A DNA stretch of 13,781 bases from an uncultured Caryophanales bacterium (GCA_946414975.1 CAMKQS010000040.1:1-13781), one strand, 5' to 3'; numbered from the stretch's first letter, positions 6,745 to 13,118 are shown. Numbers and translations are program-made. Notes: a model not told the origin generated them from the letters alone.

Positions 6745-7176
6745 AAATATTATTAATTGTTCAGGCATAAGATATATTTTTTTGTTTTGCCTTTTTATAT
6801 TATCATAACTTGTATTAAAATTATCAAGCACTACATCCAAGGTATCTCCCTCTTTTGTAACATATACTAATGTTTTATTAGTAGGAACCATTAACTGTTG
6901 ATTTGGATACAAATATTCATCAACTTTTATACCATTTATAGCAGCTAAATCTGAAGCATTAATATTGTATTCCTTAGCAATTTGATATAAATTATCACCA
7001 GATTTTACAATATATGTAAAAAATGAATCATTCATACTTGAAGGAACTACAATATAAGAATCTACACTCATATCAATATTACTATTAATATTCATAAGTT
7101 CTTCGACTGTAGTATTAGTCTTATTGGCAATTGAATCTAATGTATCACCAAACATTATCTTATAAACACTATACAT
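6727..7176 (-). CDS. Three-LysM peptidoglycan-binding protein
   Basis: A 149-residue protein made of three LysM modules (about 3-45, 54-98 and 104-145), each starting with a GDTL/GDNL-like turn (IMFGDTLDSIA, VKSGDNLYQIA, TKEGDTLDVVL) and ending near a VP or VPTN strand. LysM binds N-acetylglucosamine-containing glycans such as peptidoglycan. There is no signal peptide or membrane helix, so the protein should first be cytoplasmic. That is unusual for wall binding but normal for spore-coat LysM proteins such as SafA and SpoVID, made in the mother cell. A CotY/Z-type gene lies about 3 kb away, which supports but does not prove a spore role. AGGTGAT precedes the ATG. It is probably monocistronic, divergent from the small plus-strand gene. 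The third module is the most divergent. Confidence 0.88.
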   Translation of the reverse strand: MYSVYKIMFGDTLDSIANKTNTTVEELMNINSNIDMSVDSYIVVPSSMNDSFFTYIVKSGDNLYQIAKEYNINASDLAAINGIKVDEYLYPNQQLMVPTNKTLVYVTKEGDTLDVVLDNFNTSYDNIKRQNKKIYLMPEQLIIFKEENF

Positions 7177-7190
7177 TTTATCACCTAATA

Positions 7191-7218
7191 TAGATTATGA
7201 TAAATAATACTTTTTTGT
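7191..7218 (-). promoter_or_regulatory. Promoter of the LysM gene: CATAAT or SigK-like -10
   Basis: On the minus strand CATAATCTA (7191-7199) lies 14-17 nt before the ATG. CATAAT is a five-of-six match to the vegetative -10. The same bases fit the Bacillus SigK -10 CATANNNTA, with AC (7217-7218) 17 bp upstream as SigK expects. In such A+T-rich DNA either match can occur by chance. A SigK start would leave a leader of only about 9 nt. Confidence 0.35.
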
Positions 7219-7264
7219 GATAAAAAAAGAAATTTTTCATATATATATTATGAGAGGACGATAT

Positions 7265-7588
7265 ATGAAAAAAATTTTACCTAAAGTGTTTCAAAACAAA
7301 ATTGATAAAAAGTTAAATAATAATACTGATATATATTATAGTATTAATAAAGATAATGCAATTGAAAAAAAAGAAAATAATAAAATAATAAACAATACAA
7401 ATATCAATAAAAAGATAAATGATATATTTGCATCTTCTAATTATATATATAAAGCAAAAGTAGAAATAAAAATGTTAGATAATGTTTTAAATACTAAAAT
7501 AGTTGGCAGAAATAAGAATTATTTAATAACTTTTGATAATCAAAAAATACCTATTAAAGATATAATAGATATTAAAGAAAATAAATAG
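7265..7588 (+). CDS. Small basic protein of unknown function
   Basis: A 107-residue protein that I do not recognise. The N-terminal half (1-58) is rich in Asn, Lys and Ile and probably disordered. The C-terminal half (about 60-105) alternates as beta strands: YKAKVEIKML, TKIVGRNKNYLITF, then IPIKDIIDI. This pattern resembles a small Sm- or SH3-like barrel, but that is only an impression. There is no signal peptide, membrane helix or cysteine. The ATG at 7265 is chosen because GAGAGGA lies 5-6 nt upstream; the in-frame ATG at 7217 has no ribosome site. It is divergent from the LysM gene and convergent with the truncated coat gene, so a spore-coat role is possible from context. A hairpin spans its stop codon. 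Confidence 0.7.
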   Translation: MKKILPKVFQNKIDKKLNNNTDIYYSINKDNAIEKKENNKIINNTNINKKINDIFASSNYIYKAKVEIKMLDNVLNTKIVGRNKNYLITFDNQKIPIKDIIDIKENK

Positions 7589-7602
7589 TTTTCTTTTTTT
7601 TT
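7574..7602 (+). terminator. Terminator of the small plus-strand gene
   Basis: AAAGAAAA (7574-7581) pairs with TTTTCTTT (7589-7596) around a 7-nt loop that contains the TAG stop codon (7586-7588), followed by six T. In the duplicated copy near 10169-10192 the stem C has become T, so that copy is no longer a good hairpin. Confidence 0.6.
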
Positions 7603-7624
7603 ACAAAAAAAGACCGAAGTCTTT
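7603..7624 (-). terminator. UUCG-tetraloop terminator of the truncated coat gene
   Basis: On the minus strand AAAGAC-TTCG-GTCTTT (7609-7624) forms a 6-bp stem with a stable C(UUCG)G loop, followed by further T. It is identical to the terminator at 10193-10214. The first two bases of the TAA stop codon are within the stem. Confidence 0.8.
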
Positions 7625-7754
7625 ATATACATTCTATATATGTATCTGGTAAACATCTAATTGCACAACATCCATCTATTATTTCTAATCTAAACATATT
7701 TGAACAAGTTACTCCTTCATCACCACAAATAACGTTTTCTCTTGTCATTAACAT
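7623..7754 (-). pseudogene. Truncated CotY/CotZ-type spore coat gene, possibly still a 43-residue ORF
   Basis: This is a relic of the intact coat gene at 10213-10659. It lacks everything before the TRENVICGDEGVTC block and has an in-frame 105-bp (35-codon) internal deletion. The deletion lies exactly between two copies of gcacaaca that flank the missing part in the intact gene. The reading frame remains open from ATG 7754 (or 7748) to the stop, giving a 43-residue protein with five cysteines and the CCAIRCLPD end joined to DGCC. A TATATT (7770-7775) and GGTGG stand just upstream, so expression of a mini-protein is conceivable. The 3' 68 bases are identical to the intact gene while the rest differs at about one base in ten, suggesting a mosaic or gene conversion. 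I consider decay more likely than function. Confidence 0.75.
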
Positions 7755-7775
7755 TATCCACCATTACACAATATA

Positions 7776-8007
7776 GTGATAAAATTCAATAATTATATTG
7801 CTTAATTAAATAATAATTGTCACTAAAGAGTGAATCGTAAACTGTCAAAATGAATTTTCTGTTTTATCACTTTAAAATTTGTTGAAATAGACTACATTTG
7901 ATTTTTTTAATACTTTTTACTTCTATAAGTTTTAAAATTAATGACATTAAATAATTCTTTCATTTTTTTTCAAACTATCTAATTGTTGAATATTGAATAT
8001 TTTTTTA
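7776..8007. other. Intergenic stretch without a recognisable gene
   Basis: These 232 A+T-rich bases separate the coat-gene relic from the end of the protease gene. All frames are broken by stops, and I see no tRNA, repeat array or convincing terminator. A 1-nt-loop palindrome around 7987-7999 is too tight for a hairpin. It may be decayed sequence left by the duplication that placed the two coat-gene copies here. Confidence 0.5.
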
Positions 8008-9255
8008 TCAATCATTAACTAACTCATTAAGAATTCTTTTGACACCATCACAATCATCATAATTTTTACATTCTAATGCATATATATAATTTTTACCAAT
8101 TTTTGTTATATAATTGCCTTCTTTTATATTATAAAAACTTTCATATTCATTCTTTATATAATTTACTATTTTTTCATTAGATTTGTTATTTGATAAATTA
8201 GTCTTTACTATTATTACAGTGTAATAACTACCATCAATTATAGAAGTATCATTATCTTTTGAATTAATCATATCTATTGAATTTAGAACTCCTGATGTAA
8301 TACTAACAGAAGATTTAATATATTTAGCTACATCTGAATTTTTATCTAAAGAATTAAATATATAATATAAATGTCCTTTTTGGGCTTCATCAAAATCTTC
8401 TGATTTAGGACTTTTCGAGTTTTTAAATTTATCATTAAGTATATATTGAATTAATTTTATACCACTTTTTGTTCTCGTTATTTGGCTATTTAATAAGTAA
8501 TAATATTTACTATCTATTACATCATTGTTTTTTACAATATCATATTCTTTTTTATAATGCTTAATAGGTATTGCTAAATTTAAATTTTGTCCACCTTTTA
8601 TTGATGCATATGTAATACCTATTAGTTTTCCGTTACTATCAAACAATGCACCTCCGCTACTTCCTGAAGATATGGGTGCAGTGTGTTGATATACTTCTAT
8701 ATTATCTTGAAAATTACCACTTATTATTCCTGTTGATATAGTATTTTTTAATCCTAATGGACTCCCTATTGCTGTTACATCTTTTCCAATTTTTATATTA
8801 CTACCTAATTCAACTTTCTTTAAACCTTTTGATGAAGTAAGCTTCAATATTGCCATATCTTTTTTCTTGTTATAGTCTAAAATCCCATCAACTTGGTATT
8901 TCGTATTATTTTCAGATATTACTTCAATCTTATAATTATCTTCTATGACATGAGCATTTGTCAGTATAATATCATTTTCAAAGGCAACAACACCACTTCC
9001 AGTTGAAATTAATTCATTATCGGAATTATAAACATTTATTAACACAACAGATTTTTTTAAGTCATCAAAATCAGCTTTTGAATTAAAAAACATTAAACAC
9101 AATACAACTAACGACAGCAAAAGTACTCCACTAACTATGAATTTTAGTTTCTTATTTCCTTTATATACTTCGTTTTTTATTTCTACTTTTGTCCCACAAA
9201 TTGGACATAATTTAAATTTTTTATTTATTCTTTTTCCACACTTGATACATTTCAT
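8008..9255 (-). CDS. Zinc-ribbon, membrane-anchored trypsin-like (HtrA-type) serine protease
   Basis: A 415-residue protein with four parts. An N-terminal zinc ribbon has CIKC (3-6) and CPIC (17-20). A transmembrane helix follows (about 39-57). The trypsin-like domain (about 65-235) has the triad His102 in TNAHV, Asp133 in KKDMAIL and Ser200 in GSSGGAL, with the HtrA-like block IGSPLGLKNTISTGIIS (163-179). A C-terminal region of about 165 residues (250-415) is unlike anything I recognise. HtrA proteases normally end in PDZ domains; none is seen. The topology puts the zinc ribbon in the cytoplasm and the protease outside, which suits transmembrane quality control or signalling. Its gene follows the lipoprotein gene by 41 bp with only a weak TTGGT ribosome site, so it is probably cotranscribed and the lipoprotein may be partner or substrate. 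The catalytic residues are intact. Confidence 0.9.
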   Translation of the reverse strand: MKCIKCGKRINKKFKLCPICGTKVEIKNEVYKGNKKLKFIVSGVLLLSLVVLCLMFFNSKADFDDLKKSVVLINVYNSDNELISTGSGVVAFENDIILTNAHVIEDNYKIEVISENNTKYQVDGILDYNKKKDMAILKLTSSKGLKKVELGSNIKIGKDVTAIGSPLGLKNTISTGIISGNFQDNIEVYQHTAPISSGSSGGALFDSNGKLIGITYASIKGGQNLNLAIPIKHYKKEYDIVKNNDVIDSKYYYLLNSQITRTKSGIKLIQYILNDKFKNSKSPKSEDFDEAQKGHLYYIFNSLDKNSDVAKYIKSSVSITSGVLNSIDMINSKDNDTSIIDGSYYTVIIVKTNLSNNKSNEKIVNYIKNEYESFYNIKEGNYITKIGKNYIYALECKNYDDCDGVKRILNELVND

Positions 9256-9296
9256 TTTAATTTTACCAACTCTCTTTTTATTAGTTAATAATATCT

Positions 9297-9902
9297 TTAT
9301 TTATTTAATTCATCATGCAATTTGTTTTCAGACACACCAGCAGATTTTAATAACATCAAATAACTCTCTTTTAATTTTAAAAAATTTTTTCCCTGAGTTT
9401 CTCCACTAATAATGCATTCCTCTGCTTCCGCTATTAAAGAAGATTTATATGCACATTCACTTGTTCCAGTATTGTAATTATACATATAAGAATATTCTTT
9501 ATGGACATTTGCTGTTATATTATTTTCATCATTTATTATATTCAAAACATAACTTCCATCTGAAATATTAGTTATAGGATTATACATAAATTTAGAATGT
9601 ATAATAGAATTTCCATAAAAGAATTGTTCTTCATATACATATTCAAAACTATCTTCATAAATTGAATAATAAGCATAATCTTTATCACTATTGTAATAAT
9701 ATGCAAAATCTGAATTAACATCCCCCTCTATATTATTAACATAAAAAACATTATCATATTCATCTTTATATTCTTTATAATCTTCACTTTTTGACAAATA
9801 ATCTATCACTTTTTGTTTTTCTGTTAATTTTCTTAATGAGCACCCTACTAACATAATAGAAAAAAACGAAACTATTATAATTGTTTTATTTAATAACTTC
9901 AC
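9297..9902 (-). CDS. Putative lipoprotein, unknown function
   Basis: A protein of 201 residues starting at GTG 9902, with a lipoprotein signal peptide: basic MKLLNK, a hydrophobic core and the lipobox LVGC with Cys21 as the lipidated residue. The mature part is rich in Tyr, Asp, Glu and Asn, for example FAYYYNSDKDYAYYSIYEDSFEYVYEEQFFYG, which is given here in part only for composition: repeated aromatic-acidic alternation suggests beta structure. Two further cysteines (near ECAYK and EECII) could form a disulfide. I recognise no family. The GTG is preferred to the in-frame TTG at 9914 because GGTGAT stands 4 nt before it and it gives a normal-length signal peptide. It has its own promoter and precedes the protease gene in the same direction, so the two probably form an operon. 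Confidence 0.75.
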   Translation of the reverse strand: MKLLNKTIIIVSFFSIMLVGCSLRKLTEKQKVIDYLSKSEDYKEYKDEYDNVFYVNNIEGDVNSDFAYYYNSDKDYAYYSIYEDSFEYVYEEQFFYGNSIIHSKFMYNPITNISDGSYVLNIINDENNITANVHKEYSYMYNYNTGTSECAYKSSLIAEAEECIISGETQGKNFLKLKESYLMLLKSAGVSENKLHDELNK

Positions 9903-9918
9903 GTCTATCACCAAATAT

Positions 9919-9947
9919 ATAATAACATTTTTTTTATTTTTTGTATA
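9919..9947 (-). promoter_or_regulatory. Promoter of the lipoprotein-protease operon
   Basis: On the minus strand TATACA (9942-9947) and TATTAT (9919-9924) are 17 bp apart, with TGT before the -10 (extended TGn). The -10 ends 16 nt before the GTG start, and GGTGAT (9907-9912) lies at the expected transcript start. Confidence 0.55.
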
Positions 9948-9961
9948 TATTTAAGAAAGTA

Positions 9962-10159
9962 AATTATGAAGATAGCATTATCTGTAATTTAAAAGATGAA
10001 GTATTCAGAAGTTGTACATTAAGATTTGTAATAATATATAATTCTTTCTAAGCAATTTATTTTTCATCAAAAGAAGGTATTAGAAGTTATGGCAAATTGT
10101 TATACGAATATAGAAAGATTATAGAAGATGGATTAAATGATAATAAATTAATTAATTAA
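9962..10159 (+). pseudogene. Decayed plus-strand coding remnant, unidentified
   Basis: One frame reads protein-like sequence for about 66 codons with a single internal TAA (10049-10051), ending in a TAA at 10157. The part before the stop includes NLKDEVFRSCTLRF, and the part after includes GIRSYGKLLYEYRKIIEDG. No start codon with a ribosome site is visible and the 5' end appears to be missing. I do not recognise the family. In DNA this A+T-rich an open frame of this length with one stop could be chance, but the mixed residue composition looks coding. It lies beside the right-hand direct repeat, so it may be debris of the same rearrangement. Confidence 0.3.
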
Positions 10160-10168
10160 ATTGCAAAT

Positions 10169-10454
10169 GAAAATAAATAGTTTTTTTTTTTTACAAAAAA
10201 AGACCGAAGTCTTTATATACATTCTATATATGTATCTGGTAAACATCTAATTGCACAACAACATTTTAAGTCCATAGTGAAAAATGAATTGGTTGCAACA
10301 TAAGGAATTGTTGCACTAGTTGTAGGATCTGTATTATCAGTAAGAACTCTAAAAGTAGCACAACATCCATCAATTTTTTCTACTCTAAACACATTTGAAC
10401 ACGTTACTCCTTCATCACCACAAATAACATTTTCTCTTGTCGTTGGCATAGTCC
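10169..10454. repeat. Direct repeat, right copy (3' part of the intact cotY region)
   Basis: This is the counterpart of 7577-7760. It contains the 105 bp missing from the left copy, bounded by gcacaaca at 10253-10260 and 10358-10365. Homology ends at about 10454, within the coat gene. Confidence 0.85.
10193..10214 (-). terminator. UUCG-tetraloop terminator of the coat gene
   Basis: On the minus strand AAAGAC-TTCG-GTCTTT (10199-10214) is followed by further T (10194-10198). The TAA stop codon of the coat gene (10213-10215) starts in the stem, so the coding end and the terminator overlap. Confidence 0.85.
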
Positions 10455-10659
10455 ATGGTGTACCATTTCCAAAAGCTGTATATAAGACTACTGGTCTAGT
10501 ATTACAATTTAAAGTACTAGTTCCACATCCCAAAAATCCTCTATCGCACGTTTCTAAACAAGAATCATTGCAATCAGCATTTTTTTGTAGAATATTAATT
10601 ACAGATAGTATTTCTGATATACAACAACTATTATTATTTTTATCATTATTACAATTCAT
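10213..10659 (-). CDS. CotY/CotZ/ExsY-type cysteine-rich spore coat protein
   Basis: A 148-residue protein with 17 cysteines. The C-terminal two thirds match the CotY/CotZ/ExsY family: VFRVEKIDGCCATFRVL (90-106) corresponds to the family's FRVEKL-CCATL block, and FFTMDLKCCCAIRCLPD (126-142) to its VDL-CFCAIQCL block. Cysteine pairs such as SCC (11-13) and CCC (133-135) fit the disulfide cross-linking of this family into the spore outer coat or crust. An AGGAGG lies 9 nt before the ATG. Upstream, TATACACTA is close to the SigK -10 pattern but lacks its first C and a proper -35, so the timing of expression is not shown. The gene has its own UUCG terminator. It is the best evidence in the window for an endospore former. 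A diverged, truncated copy stands at 7623-7754. Confidence 0.88.
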   Translation of the reverse strand: MNCNNDKNNNSCCISEILSVINILQKNADCNDSCLETCDRGFLGCGTSTLNCNTRPVVLYTAFGNGTPWTMPTTRENVICGDEGVTCSNVFRVEKIDGCCATFRVLTDNTDPTTSATIPYVATNSFFTMDLKCCCAIRCLPDTYIECI

Positions 10660-10728
10660 ATATCTAACCTCCTATTCCCTAATATAAAATATTCTACTTA
10701 CTTTATTTAGTGTATATTAATAACCCAA

Positions 10729-10757
10729 TTGATTATTTTCATTTTTTTTTGTAAAAT
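10729..10757 (+). promoter_or_regulatory. Promoter of licD
   Basis: TTGATT (10729-10734) and TAAAAT (10752-10757) are exactly 17 bp apart, with a T-rich spacer. The -10 ends 18 nt before the ATG, and GGAAGTG lies between. Confidence 0.6.
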
Positions 10758-10775
10758 GATAATGGAAGTGAATGT

Positions 10776-11654
10776 ATGGATTGTATAAAAAAAGATAAAG
10801 AATATTTTATAACTATTAAAGGTGATAAAAAAGTACCTATAAGAAAATTACAACTTGAAGTATTATCAATTATGGACGCAATTCACAGCGTATGTGAAAA
10901 AAATAAAATTGAATATGCTCTAATTGCAGGTTCTGCTCTTGGAATTGTTAATTATAAAGGTTTCATTCCATGGGATGATGATATGGATATATGTATAAAA
11001 AGAAAAGACTATAAAAGATTTATTAAGGCAATGGAAAAAGATTTGGATGATAAATTTTATTTTCAATGCTTTCAAACTGATAAAAGATATAACGTGCTAA
11101 TACCTAATATGAAAGTAAGAAAAAAAGGAACTTGTATAAAAGAAAAAAACTTTTTACTTAAAAATAGGTGTAAAAGTGGAGATGGAATTTTTGTTGATGT
11201 TGTAGTATATGATAATATTTCTGATAATAAATTTATAGATGAATTATATAGAACTTATGTAAAATTATTAATGCCTATAATGGTATTATTAGATAATTTA
11301 CATATACCAACTACAATTTTAAAAAAATTAGTAGAAAAAATTGCTATTAGATATGGAGAAAAAAATAAAAACAGTAAATATACATCTCAAACTATTGCAA
11401 TACCATGGGAAAAGTTTTTAAAAGAACCTGTCTTTTTAAAAAAAGATGTATATCCTTTTAAAAAATACGAATTTGAAGGAAGAATGTTTTACTCATACAA
11501 TAATATTGAGAAAGTGTTAAAAGAATGGTATGGAGATAATTGTTTAAAAAAATGGAATGGAAAAGAATGGGAAGAAACTTTACCTGTTGAGAAAAGAACA
11601 CCAAAGCACACTGTGGATATTAATTTTGAAGGAGATTATATAGATGAAAAATAA
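10776..11654 (+). CDS. licD: LicD family phosphotransferase
   Basis: A 292-residue protein of the LicD family (nucleotidyltransferase fold), which transfers phosphocholine or related groups to cell-surface glycans and teichoic acids. The core signature is AGSALGIVNYKGFIPWDDD (51-69) followed by MDICI, with the acidic residues Asp67-Asp69 and Asp71 expected to bind the metal. NYKGFIPWDDD matches the family's RHKGFIPWDDDID pattern. A second acidic motif, GDGIFVDVVVYDN (135-147), also fits the family. Length is normal. No signal peptide or membrane helix is seen, so it should act at the cytoplasmic face. GGAAGTG precedes the ATG. No licA/licC choline genes are in the window, so the transferred group cannot be named. 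The gene's last 11 bp overlap the small membrane gene that follows. Confidence 0.92.
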   Translation: MDCIKKDKEYFITIKGDKKVPIRKLQLEVLSIMDAIHSVCEKNKIEYALIAGSALGIVNYKGFIPWDDDMDICIKRKDYKRFIKAMEKDLDDKFYFQCFQTDKRYNVLIPNMKVRKKGTCIKEKNFLLKNRCKSGDGIFVDVVVYDNISDNKFIDELYRTYVKLLMPIMVLLDNLHIPTTILKKLVEKIAIRYGEKNKNSKYTSQTIAIPWEKFLKEPVFLKKDVYPFKKYEFEGRMFYSYNNIEKVLKEWYGDNCLKKWNGKEWEETLPVEKRTPKHTVDINFEGDYIDEK

Positions 11655-11796
11655 TATTACTTTTTGGATTTTTATTGGAATTATTTTTATAGTTGCTTCT
11701 CTTTTAATATTAAATGATCACAGTTTCAACTTGATGGGTATAGGTTTTATTATAATTGGATTATGTTTTTTAATTGCAGTAAATCAAAAAAATTGA
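11644..11796 (+). CDS. Small two-helix membrane protein downstream of licD
   Basis: A 50-residue ORF with two hydrophobic segments (about 6-24 and 30-46) joined by a short polar turn, NDHSFN, so a hairpin membrane protein is likely. The ATG overlaps the end of licD by 11 bp in another frame, and GAAGGAG lies about 9 nt upstream within the licD coding region, which suggests translational coupling. A terminator hairpin starts within its last codons and follows the stop closely. I do not recognise a family. The ribosome site, overlap and clean hydrophobic pattern support a real gene despite its size; a partner role for LicD is a guess from position. Confidence 0.65.
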   Translation: MKNNITFWIFIGIIFIVASLLILNDHSFNLMGIGFIIIGLCFLIAVNQKN

Positions 11797-11808
11797 TTTA
11801 CTTTTTTT
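11778..11808 (+). terminator. Terminator of the licD operon
   Basis: AGTAAATCAA (11778-11787) and TTGATTTACT (11793-11802) form a perfect 10-bp stem with a 5-nt loop, followed by six T. It overlaps the end of the small membrane gene, and the stop codon of the convergent DUF368 gene also falls in the stem. No T tract follows on the minus strand, so it works mainly in the plus direction. Confidence 0.85.
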
Positions 11809-12560
11809 ATAGAAAAATACCCTAACACAAATAAAAGTATGTATATAGGAATATATTTTATATTTATTTTTGCTTTTTCAATCATAATTATGATATTACT
11901 ATACGTAATTCCCAAAATAGCATTATTCATTTGATATTTAAATTTCATTATTAATATACTTATTAATTTAATAGAAACAATTAATCCCATTACAATTCCT
12001 ATAGCAAATGGAATAATAGTTGTAAAATTATTGTAGAAAGTGTAAATATGCGCAAAAATATACAATACCTTATCATACATTCCGATTGACATAAGTAATG
12101 CTGTACCACTTACACCCGGTATAATTGATGATAATGATTCTATAAATCCACTTATAAAATATAAAAACAAGTAGTTGTTATTAAAATTAACACTAAAATT
12201 TATCTTACTAAATATATACATGATAAAAAAGCATATTATTGAAATATACCAATATTTTTTTTTAGACATAATTTTTACTTCTTTTACACTTCCCATTATA
12301 AGGCCTAAAAAAATAAAGATAATATATGAATAATATTTATAGAAAAAATAATATAATATATGACTACCAAGAATAATTGATATTAAGATACCAATTGATA
12401 TTTTAAATAAAAAGATAATATTATTAATATCTTTTGTAATATTTAAAAATGAATTAATACACTTTTCATATATACCTAAACTAATAGCTAATATACTCCC
12501 ACTAACACCTGGAATTATTTTACCTAATCCTACAATTATTCCTTTTATTATATCTTTCAT
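11784..12560 (-). CDS. popT: DUF368 polyprenyl-phosphate transporter (PopT family)
   Basis: A 258-residue polytopic membrane protein of the DUF368 family, described as PopT, which returns undecaprenyl phosphate across the membrane for reuse in wall and teichoic acid synthesis. The two family hallmark repeats are present: GKIIPGVSGS (13-22) and SSIIPGVSGT (144-153), each followed by a similar helix (ISLGIYEK and SIGMYDK), reflecting an internal inverted repeat. About eight hydrophobic segments are visible. Length is near the family norm. No Shine-Dalgarno precedes the ATG at 12560; instead TATAATATAATG stands in the 24-nt gap after the UPF0316 gene. The gene may therefore be leaderless or read by coupling from upstream. 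It shares envelope context with licD. Confidence 0.9.
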   Translation of the reverse strand: MKDIIKGIIVGLGKIIPGVSGSILAISLGIYEKCINSFLNITKDINNIIFLFKISIGILISIILGSHILYYFFYKYYSYIIFIFLGLIMGSVKEVKIMSKKKYWYISIICFFIMYIFSKINFSVNFNNNYLFLYFISGFIESLSSIIPGVSGTALLMSIGMYDKVLYIFAHIYTFYNNFTTIIPFAIGIVMGLIVSIKLISILIMKFKYQMNNAILGITYSNIIIMIEKAKINIKYIPIYILLFVLGYFSIKKVNQFF

Positions 12561-12583
12561 AATACATTATATTATATTTAAAA

Positions 12584-13102
12584 CTATTTATTCTCACCAA
12601 AATATCCATTATGAACAAACATTGTTTCATTAACAACAATAAATGCTTCTTTATCTACTGATTTTATTATTCGGTATAAGTTATTATAGTATTTACTATC
12701 TATCTCAACAAACAAGAGATATTTATTTTTATTTTTACCCTCTAATTTTAAAATAGATACTGCCATAGATGACTGTCTTATATAATCTATTAATTTTTGA
12801 ACATTATAATCTGTTATTATTTGTACTTCATACTTAGTATTTATAAATCTTTTTGAAATAATCCCTCCGATATATGTACCAGTTGCAAAACCAAGTGCAT
12901 AAGACAGAACAATAAATATATTAGAATTACCGTTAGACAAAGCTTGTTCCACCACTAAAAACCATACTGCAACTTCTATGAACCCTAAAATACTTCCAAT
13001 TAAATTTCTTCCTTTAACAACAATAATTGTTCTAATTGTTCCCAAAGATACATCAATTATTCTTGCAAGAAAAATCTCAATACATAAAAATAAAATATGC
13101 AT
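12584..13102 (-). CDS. UPF0316 (DUF5698/DUF2179) membrane protein
   Basis: A 172-residue protein of the UPF0316 family (Bacillus YebE). Three transmembrane segments (about 1-20, 35-52 and 60-82) contain the family blocks VSLGTIRTIIVVKGR (18-32), GFIEVAVW (40-47) and YALGFATGTYIGG (68-80). A soluble DUF2179-like domain follows (about 90-172). The biochemical function is unknown. The ATG at 13102 is chosen because GGTGAT lies 4-5 nt upstream; the in-frame ATG at 13129 would add nine residues without a ribosome site and overlap the promoter. It is followed by the DUF368 gene after 23 bp and preceded by the terminator of the next minus-strand gene. Confidence 0.9.
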   Translation of the reverse strand: MHILFLCIEIFLARIIDVSLGTIRTIIVVKGRNLIGSILGFIEVAVWFLVVEQALSNGNSNIFIVLSYALGFATGTYIGGIISKRFINTKYEVQIITDYNVQKLIDYIRQSSMAVSILKLEGKNKNKYLLFVEIDSKYYNNLYRIIKSVDKEAFIVVNETMFVHNGYFGENK

Positions 13103-13118
13103 ACAAATCACCATTTTT

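Larger units (their letters stand above)
7577..7760. repeat. Direct repeat, left copy (truncated cotY region)
   Basis: This segment repeats 10169-10454. From the shared gaaaataaatag at the left edge through the poly-T tract and UUCG hairpin to gcacaaca (7663-7670) the copies differ only in the T tract, with the last 68 bases identical. Then 105 bp present on the right are missing here. The rest (7671-7760) matches at about 90 percent. The repeats are in the same orientation about 2.6 kb apart and enclose the protease and lipoprotein genes. Confidence 0.85.

Noticed and set aside
7776..7860. TTGACA-like -35 on the minus strand upstream of the coat-gene relic
   Set aside because: TTGACA near 7845 has no -10 match at 16-18 bp; the sequence at that spacing is TAGTGA.
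9137..9409. Plus-strand open frame of 90 codons
   Set aside because: It is antisense to the zinc-ribbon start of the protease gene and the end of the lipoprotein gene; its hydrophobic look comes from A+T-rich complementary sequence.
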